From JANWHF01 sp036276235 (GTDB taxonomy: Bacteria > Planctomycetota > Phycisphaerae > Tepidisphaerales > Tepidisphaeraceae), in contig DATBDZ010000196.1 in the NCBI GenBank assembly GCA_036276235.1, positions 1-39,944 on the forward strand: a stretch of DNA of 39,944 bases, given 5' to 3'. A model generated the notes under the pieces. The model made no database searches and was not told where the DNA came from. It saw only the letters and a program-made list of their open reading frames with translations. Of this stretch, positions 39,173 through 39,944 are shown piece by piece. Each line of letters begins with the position of its first letter. The first letter of the stretch is position 1. Position numbers and translations under genes: made by a program.

Positions 39173-39724
39173 TCATGGCTTCCACGCCACGTCTTCAATT
39201 CCCTGAACGTGATTGGCCCATCGCGCCTGGACGAAAAGCCAATCGCTCAGACGATTGAGATACGTGATCAGAATAGCCGGCAGCGGGCGATCAAGGCTAA
39301 AGGCGACCAGCAATCTTTCCGCGCGCCGGCAAATTGTGCGCGCCAGATGCAGGCGGGCCGCCAGTTCCGAGCCGCCGGGGAGAATGAAGTTTCGCAGCTC
39401 TGGAAGCTGCTCGGCTGCCGTGTCGATTTGCATCTCCAGGCGCGACACCATTGCATCTTCCAACATCGGCAGCGTGGATTTGCGCGGGCTGTGGTCGGGC
39501 GTGGCCAGATGCGATCCAATCACAAACAGCTCGTCCTGGATTTCCCGCAGCGATTCAAACAGCGGCGCGGCAACGCCCGTCGCGCACACCGCCGCCAGAC
39601 CGATCGCCGCGTTCAGTTCATCGACCGTTCCATAACAATCGATGCGCGGATCGGATTTGCTGAGGCGCTCGCCGCCGACCAGGCCGGTCGTGCCGTCGTC
39701 CCCGGTACGGGTGTAAATCTTCAT
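39173..39724 (-). CDS. PduO-type ATP:cob(I)alamin adenosyltransferase
   Basis: 183 residues. The enzyme transfers the 5'-deoxyadenosyl group of ATP to cob(I)alamin, giving coenzyme B12. The start at ATG 39722-39724 gives MKIYTRTGDDGTTGLVGGER, the classic N-terminus (TRTGDxGTT, ATP-binding) of the PduO/MMAB family; the upstream in-frame residues (PPADLIHSPRPS) are outside the domain. Further landmarks: KSDPRIDCYGTVDELNAAIG, LREIQDELFVIGSHLA, FILPGGSELAARLHLARTIC and RRAERLLVA, then LNRLSDWLFVQARW. All are as expected for an active trimeric enzyme. No B12-dependent enzyme or other cobalamin gene is adjacent. A perfect long palindrome and a P1 repeat lie upstream. The product is cytoplasmic. Confidence 0.95.
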   Translation of the reverse strand: MKIYTRTGDDGTTGLVGGERLSKSDPRIDCYGTVDELNAAIGLAAVCATGVAAPLFESLREIQDELFVIGSHLATPDHSPRKSTLPMLEDAMVSRLEMQIDTAAEQLPELRNFILPGGSELAARLHLARTICRRAERLLVAFSLDRPLPAILITYLNRLSDWLFVQARWANHVQGIEDVAWKP

Positions 39725-39819
39725 GCCACAAATCGTCGATGGGCGCGGAGAATGGATCAAGTCTGCGGGCGGCAATTCTTGAAAAGGCTGAGACGAAGGC
39801 TGTTAAGGTGACATCCACG

Positions 39820-39851
39820 TGACATCCACCTTTTTAAAAAGGTGGATGTCA
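39820..39851. promoter_or_regulatory. Perfect 32-bp palindrome upstream of the cobalamin adenosyltransferase gene
   Basis: Positions 39820-39851 read identically on both strands: TGACATCCACCTTTTT followed by its complement AAAAAGGTGGATGTCA. It is preceded by a direct repeat of its own half (TGACATCCACG at 39809-39819), and the outer words GTTAAGGTGACATCCAC (39802) and the complement of GTTAAGATGACATCC (up to 39859) give a second layer of symmetry. It is about 95 bases upstream of ATG 39724 and could be an operator or a small mobile element; no cobalamin riboswitch box is visible. Confidence 0.75.
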
Positions 39852-39882
39852 TCTTAACTGCTTCCATTGCGATCGAGCGAAG

Positions 39883-39941
39883 GCGGCGGGCAGTGCCCGC
39901 CCTACGCGCCGCATTCCCGTAGGGCGGGCACTGCCCGCCGC
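39883..39941. repeat. P1 palindromic repeat pair at the window end
   Basis: GGCGGGCAGTGCCCGCCCTACG, then CGCCGCATTC, then CGTAGGGCGGGCACTGCCCGCC (each cited as a unit of the family). Closest match in layout to 39020-39078. Confidence 0.93.
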
Positions 39942-39944
39942 GTT

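Noticed and set aside
39725..39944. Cobalamin riboswitch before the adenosyltransferase
   Set aside because: No B12-box-like sequence was seen; the region holds a palindrome and a P1 repeat.

Overview
The window reads as a chromosomal segment of a GC-rich planctomycete, most likely from the Phycisphaerae/Tepidisphaerales side. The sequence shows three things that point there. First, a PVC-type cytochrome-c/dehydrogenase fusion (CAQCH, minus strand 15422-18394). Second, two secreted proteins whose N-termini carry the planctomycete LEPR-XLL type motif (VERLEPRRLLS at 27469, the variant VERLEQRALFS at 37921). Third, small membrane proteins ending in a zinc ribbon of the CGYDLRAxPxRCPECG type (19148-19681, 33232-33834). 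The taxonomic placement is inference from these families.

Layout. 1-5906: DNA repair endonuclease IV (cut by the window edge), a small unknown protein, an xdhC-mocA pair for molybdenum hydroxylase maturation, then a convergent mgtC-like/amine oxidase pair. 6308-9302: a PSMA-like M28 peptidase, an FmdB zinc ribbon protein and a small lipoprotein. 9377-13268: an XRE-type regulator with an unknown partner, divergent from two tandem paralogous secreted proteins. 13415-18394: an M24 peptidase and an operon of PVC dehydrogenase, DUF1992 and DinB proteins. 18534-21778: small membrane proteins, a helix-turn-helix protein and a region of gene fragments and duplications. 21779-25782: an outer-membrane porin with a clear terminator, divergent from a lipoprotein/bestrophin-like pair. 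26152-30607: nadA, a LEPR-type beta-helix protein and a four-cysteine membrane protein. 30608-31309 is a repeat island with an antitoxin-like remnant. 31310-37921: DUF1152, FkbM methyltransferase, a zinc-ribbon membrane protein, a glycosyltransferase and a giant FG-GAP protein. 38043-39724: 6-phosphogluconolactonase and cobalamin adenosyltransferase. I saw no rRNA, tRNA, CRISPR array, transposase or prophage genes.

The most striking property is the density and variety of dispersed inverted-repeat elements: at least eight sequence families, mostly packed at 3' ends of genes. Two lie inside coding sequence without breaking the frame (xdhC and nadA). Two others supply the stop codon of the gene they abut (amine oxidase and DinB). 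An 84-bp segment carrying a start codon and the first codons of the helix-turn-helix gene is also duplicated 800 bp away with 79 of 84 bases identical. Together these suggest a population of small non-autonomous elements that shapes gene ends and protein sequences here.
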